Positions 61,107 to 64,000 of a stretch of 64,000 nucleotides of DNA are shown here, piece after piece; the stretch's first letter is position 1, and each line of letters starts with the position of its first letter. Source of the DNA: Bacteroidaceae bacterium (lineage in GTDB: Bacteria > Bacteroidota > Bacteroidia > Bacteroidales > Bacteroidaceae); contig JAKSLJ010000002.1 of NCBI GenBank assembly GCA_024401275.1, forward strand, positions 1 through 64,000. The letters are read 5' to 3'. The notes under the pieces are model-generated. The model ran no database searches and was not told the DNA's origin. It saw only the letters and a program-made list of their open reading frames with translations. The translations under genes and the position numbers were made by a program.

Positions 61107-62078
61107 TTAGTGTCTTCCGCCTGTACTTCTTACGGAGCCGCCTGAATGACCACCACCTCCGCCAGAGAAGCCGCCGCCTCCGCCGCCAGAGAAGCTGCCA
61201 GAACTTCTGCTAGGTGTGTATGAAGGGGTGTTGTTTACTTGTGGGCTTGTTGACACTCTTGGCACGTTGTAGTTGCTGTTAGAGCGAGAGCCGTTGTTCC
61301 AGCCGCGGGTGTTGCCTGATGTGCGGATGCCGCTTGAAGTTCCGGTTGGTCTGTTGTTCCAAGAGCCGTGGTTTCTTGAGCCTGTACGACTGATGTACGT
61401 AATGCCTCCATGATGGGCGCCTCCGCCGTGTGGGTAGTAGCCTCCAGGATAGAATGTGTCGTAATACCAAGGCCTGTAGCTGCCGTACCATCCTGTGTAG
61501 CCGTAGAACCAAGGGTCGTAATATCCGTAGTTCCAAATGTAGTGTGAAGAGTATGGATAGAAGCCGTGGTGGAAGCCGTAGCGATAGCCGTAACCGTAGT
61601 ACCAAGGATCATACCAATAATCGTACCAAGGGTCGAACCAAGTGTTGTAATACCAAGGACGATAGATGCCGAATGTGAGCGCGTCGTCAAGTTCCTTGAA
61701 GCGTTCCATCATGCGAGTGAACTTGTAGTTTTCCTTTACATTATAAAGACTGTCGCCATTCTCTTCCCATACGAAGCGGTCGTCGCTTGTGTTAAGAGAA
61801 TCAAACACGAGTGAGTCGCCTGGCTGGTAACCGTAGTGGCGGTTGTAGAGGTCAACATCATCGTGGTAGATCATTCTGTAAACGCGAGCCATAGCTTCCT
61901 CGTAAGCACGCTGTTCAGCTAAAGCTTCTGCCTGCTTTCGTGCTTCCTTCTCCGCCTTCTTCTGAGCCTTTTCTTCAGCAGAAAGTTTCTTTGGAGTGAA
62001 GTACATATCGTCCTGTGCCATCATGTTTGTGATGTTGGTTGTAAGGATGACGAGCAATGAAAGGATCAGTTTTTTCAT
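61107..62078 (-). CDS. Exported Tyr/Trp/Gly-rich low-complexity protein
   Basis: After a signal peptide (to MMAQ), a charged coiled-coil segment (EEKAQKKAEKEARKQAEALAEQ) leads to a part of about 75 residues extraordinarily rich in Tyr, Trp and Pro (WYYNTWFDPWYDYWYDPWYY), then Ser/Asn/Gly-rich sequence and a tail GGGGGGFSGGGGGHSGG. I recognise no catalytic domain. Related Tyr-rich exported proteins occur in Prevotella and Bacteroides. The composition suggests an adhesive or phase-separating surface protein, but this is inference. Confidence 0.8.
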   Translation of the reverse strand: MKKLILSLLVILTTNITNMMAQDDMYFTPKKLSAEEKAQKKAEKEARKQAEALAEQRAYEEAMARVYRMIYHDDVDLYNRHYGYQPGDSLVFDSLNTSDDRFVWEENGDSLYNVKENYKFTRMMERFKELDDALTFGIYRPWYYNTWFDPWYDYWYDPWYYGYGYRYGFHHGFYPYSSHYIWNYGYYDPWFYGYTGWYGSYRPWYYDTFYPGGYYPHGGGAHHGGITYISRTGSRNHGSWNNRPTGTSSGIRTSGNTRGWNNGSRSNSNYNVPRVSTSPQVNNTPSYTPSRSSGSFSGGGGGGFSGGGGGHSGGSVRSTGGRH

Positions 62079-62227
62079 AATGATATGCTATTTGGTGTTT
62101 TCTTATTTTAAGTTGCTGGTAGTAAAAGCGTGTATAAAGTAGCTTTTTCTGCTGCAAAGTTAAAAGTTCTGTTTTTGTTTATGTGAGGAAAATCCCCACT
62201 TTTGCAAAGGAAAAACCCTATTTATGC

Positions 62228-63433
62228 TTAATCCATACGATTTTTGTAGTCTTCATAGTCGAATTCCCGCAATATTTCCAGGCTTCCGTCTCTATGTTTC
62301 ATCGCTATTGCTGGGTGAGAAATGCCGTTGAACATGTGGGTCTTCACAGTTGTGTAGTGAATCATGTCCTCGAAGATTATATCTTCGCCTATCTGGAGAT
62401 CGTGGTCAAACAGCCATGAGCCGATAAAGTCACCGGAGAGGCAACTGTTGCCGCCTAGGCGGTAGCGGAAGGATTGGACGCCCGACGATGAATCGTCGGG
62501 AACGGTGGTTGCTTTTTCTGCGACAGGAGCTTCTTCTTCTTCTTTGTTTATCGCTTTTGCGCCACGGACAGCCGGTTGGTATGGCATTTCTAGGCAGTCG
62601 GGCATGTGGCAGGCGAAGCTTACGTTCAGTATGGCTGTTCGGATGCCGTGGTTCTCCACGATGTCTATGACCTTTGAAACTAACGGACCTGTCTGCCATG
62701 CGAAGGCGGAGCCTGGTTCAAGGATTATATGAAGGTTAGGATAACGCTCATGAAGTCCGTTGAGAACGCGAATAAGATGCTCTGTGTCGTAGTCCTTTCT
62801 AGTCATTAGATGACCGCCGCCGAGATTTAGCCATTCGAGCTGTGGCAGCCATTTGCCGAACTTCTCTTCAAGATGGGCAAGGGTGCGCTCAAGTGTATAG
62901 GAGTCGTCCTCGCAATGGCAATGGCAATGGAAGCCACGTAAGTTAATTGATAATGGAGAATTGATAATTGATAATTCCAATTGATCTGCCGTCACGCCGA
63001 AGCGCGAACCTGGTGCGCAAGGGTTGTAGAGGGCTGTCTCTATCTCCGAATATTCGGGATTTACTCGTATGCCGCAGCTTATCTCGTGATCCGCTTTCAA
63101 GGTTTCAGGACAGAAACGCTCAAACTGCGAGAAAGAGTTGAATGTGATGTGGCTTGAGCAGCGCATGAATTCCGGGAAGTTTTCCTCTGTATAAGCCGGT
63201 GAATAGCTGTGTGCATAGCTGCCGAACTCCTCGTAGGCAAGGCGTGCCTCGTTTGGCGAGCTTGCCGTAGTATGGCTGATGTACTCGCGGAAGATTGGGA
63301 ATGTCTTCCAGAGCGCAAAGGCTTTGAAGGCAAGGATTATCTCAACGTTGGCGCGAGTGGCAACATCTTTTATCAAGGTGAGGTTCTTGCGTAGAAGGTC
63401 TTCCTCGATTATGTAGCAAGGATTAGGAGACAT
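62228..63433 (-). CDS. nspC: Carboxynorspermidine/carboxyspermidine decarboxylase
   Basis: The enzyme performs the last step of the alternative spermidine pathway (carboxyspermidine to spermidine). The 401-residue PLP enzyme (alanine-racemase fold) has the PLP lysine in ILAFKAFALW, GFHCHCHCEDD, WLNLGGGHLMTRKDYD and YRLGGNSCLSGDFIGSW. Two stretches are foreign: LSIINSPLSI (about residues 152-162) is a translated AATTGATAATT repeat, and TTVPDDSSSGVQS (about 310-322) is a translated family B hairpin. The protein is about 20-30 residues longer than usual for that reason. The amidase of the same pathway lies upstream. Confidence 0.93.
   Translation of the reverse strand: MSPNPCYIIEEDLLRKNLTLIKDVATRANVEIILAFKAFALWKTFPIFREYISHTTASSPNEARLAYEEFGSYAHSYSPAYTEENFPEFMRCSSHITFNSFSQFERFCPETLKADHEISCGIRVNPEYSEIETALYNPCAPGSRFGVTADQLELSIINSPLSINLRGFHCHCHCEDDSYTLERTLAHLEEKFGKWLPQLEWLNLGGGHLMTRKDYDTEHLIRVLNGLHERYPNLHIILEPGSAFAWQTGPLVSKVIDIVENHGIRTAILNVSFACHMPDCLEMPYQPAVRGAKAINKEEEEAPVAEKATTVPDDSSSGVQSFRYRLGGNSCLSGDFIGSWLFDHDLQIGEDIIFEDMIHYTTVKTHMFNGISHPAIAMKHRDGSLEILREFDYEDYKNRMD
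62481..62510. repeat. Family B hairpin inserted in frame in nspC
   Basis: CCCGACGATGAATCGTCGGG (9-bp stem, GA centre) is followed by AACGGTGGTT. The stem sequence is quite different from the copies in addB and before purM, yet fully complementary, and the tail is conserved. Confidence 0.9.
62943..62985. repeat. AATTGATAATT repeat inside nspC
   Basis: TTAATTGATAATGGAGAATTGATAATTGATAATTCCAATTGAT runs in frame through nspC just before the conserved GFHCHCHCEDD. Such AATTGATAATT arrays are frequent between genes in Bacteroidetes but unusual inside an enzyme. Confidence 0.85.
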
Positions 63434-63480
63434 ATACGAATTTACGGATTTACAATTTACGGATTTGTGGATTTACAATT
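63434..63480. repeat. ATTTACGG repeats between nspC and the amidase gene
   Basis: The 47-bp gap consists of near-tandem units ACGGATTTACAATTT. The units at 59395 are of the same type. Confidence 0.7.
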
Positions 63481-64000
63481 TTAGTCGATAAATCTGTTTG
63501 CGAGTGCGCCAAACTCTTCTATGCGACGGTCGCGAAGGAAAGGCCACCAGCGGCGGACGTTCTCCGAGCGCTTCATGTCAACGTCTATCACAACCACTTC
63601 CTCGTCAGTACCGGCGTCGTAGAGCATTTCGCCCTGTGGTCCTGCCACGAAGGAATGTCCCCAGAACTGTATGCCGTTTGTCTGACCGGAAGGGTCTTCC
63701 TCATGTCCGCAGCGGTTTACGGCTATTACAGGCAATCCGTTTGCTACAGCATGACCGCGCTGTACTGTCTGCCATGCTGTGAGCTGTCGCTGCTTCTCGT
63801 CGTCGGTGTCAGAGCTTTCCCAGCCGATGGCGGTAGGGTAGATGAGAAGTTCTGCGCCTTGCAGAGCCATCAGTCGTGCTCCTTCCGGATACCATTGGTC
63901 CCAGCAAACCTGTACGCCAAGTACGCCAACGGAAGTCTTTATTGGATGGAAACCGAGGTCGCCAGGTGTGAAGTAGAACTTCTCGTAGTAAGCAGGGTCA
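63481..64000 (-). CDS. aguB: N-carbamoylputrescine amidase, partial (5' end beyond the window)
   Basis: The visible 172 codons encode the C-terminal part of a nitrilase-family amidase: FYFTPGDLGF, VGVLGVQVCWDQWYPEGARL with the catalytic Cys, ELLIYPTAIGW, and NRCGHEE. CWDQWYPE and FTPGDLGF are typical of N-carbamoylputrescine amidohydrolase, which makes putrescine, the precursor used upstream of nspC. The reading frame is open to the right edge, so the start lies outside. The nspC gene follows after 47 bp, a polyamine operon. Confidence 0.9.
   Translation of the reverse strand, partial: DPAYYEKFYFTPGDLGFHPIKTSVGVLGVQVCWDQWYPEGARLMALQGAELLIYPTAIGWESSDTDDEKQRQLTAWQTVQRGHAVANGLPVIAVNRCGHEEDPSGQTNGIQFWGHSFVAGPQGEMLYDAGTDEEVVVIDVDMKRSENVRRWWPFLRDRRIEEFGALANRFID

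Overview
The window looks like a chromosomal segment of a Prevotella-like Bacteroidales. Evidence: promoters of the Bacteroidetes type (TTTG, about 20 nt, TAnnTTTG), the fused lpxC/fabZ gene inside an lpxD-lpxC/fabZ-lpxA cluster, a serC-serA-DUF1015 group, paired AddA/AddB-like repair genes, the nspC plus N-carbamoylputrescine amidase route to spermidine, and a 34-residue 'smalltalk' protein next to an M15 peptidase. No species is claimed.

Layout. 1-180: end of an rRNA operon (3' end of 5S, terminator). 180-1979: no convincing gene, but repeats and two candidate structured RNAs. 1980-7370: a restriction-modification island: a cytosine-5 methyltransferase, a McrB-like AAA+ motor and a McrC-like DUF2357/PD-(D/E)XK nuclease (LlaJI/McrBC style), followed by a 27-codon relic of a different, adenine-type methyltransferase. 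7424-15824: a GT10 fucosyltransferase, rplS, tRNA(CAU), the lipid A genes, a CPA2 antiporter and pyrD. 15915-25408: a GH51 arabinofuranosidase, a ClpB lacking its N-domain, and an MBOAT plus two SGNH genes that resemble an extracytoplasmic O-acetylation set. 25639-34776: serine biosynthesis with a DUF559 nuclease cassette inserted, a MORN protein, a YhcH-family protein, glgB and a cyclophilin. 34986-44703: an accessory stretch with lipoproteins, a RAYT-type HUH transposase carrying a Rossmann-like C-terminal half, M15/smalltalk, a FISUMP lipoprotein behind a folded leader, a helicase-primase pair and an HU-like protein. 44968-64000: housekeeping genes (rsmG, pyrF, prfA, purM, aroE, ubiE, M18 peptidase, K+ channel, addB, addA, a FadL-like porin, nspC, and an amidase cut by the window edge).

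The strongest theme is an unusual load of short palindromic repeats from about ten sequence families. They lie between genes and also, in frame, inside clpB, addB, nspC, the primase-like gene and the start of rsmG. One family keeps a constant 3' tail (GGGAAC..TGG) while its stem changes with compensating bases. Another forms matched inverted ends of about 40 bp around a lone DUF559 endonuclease gene. The RAYT transposase at 35.8 kb, with a palindrome about 260 bp downstream, is an obvious candidate for moving at least one family. A second theme is the mosaic restriction system: the methyltransferase and the N-terminal third of McrB are AT-rich, and composition changes sharply where the McrB motor domain begins, which suggests that the specificity module was exchanged as a unit.

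All calls come from reading the sequence and from remembered family motifs. No database search or folding program was run.
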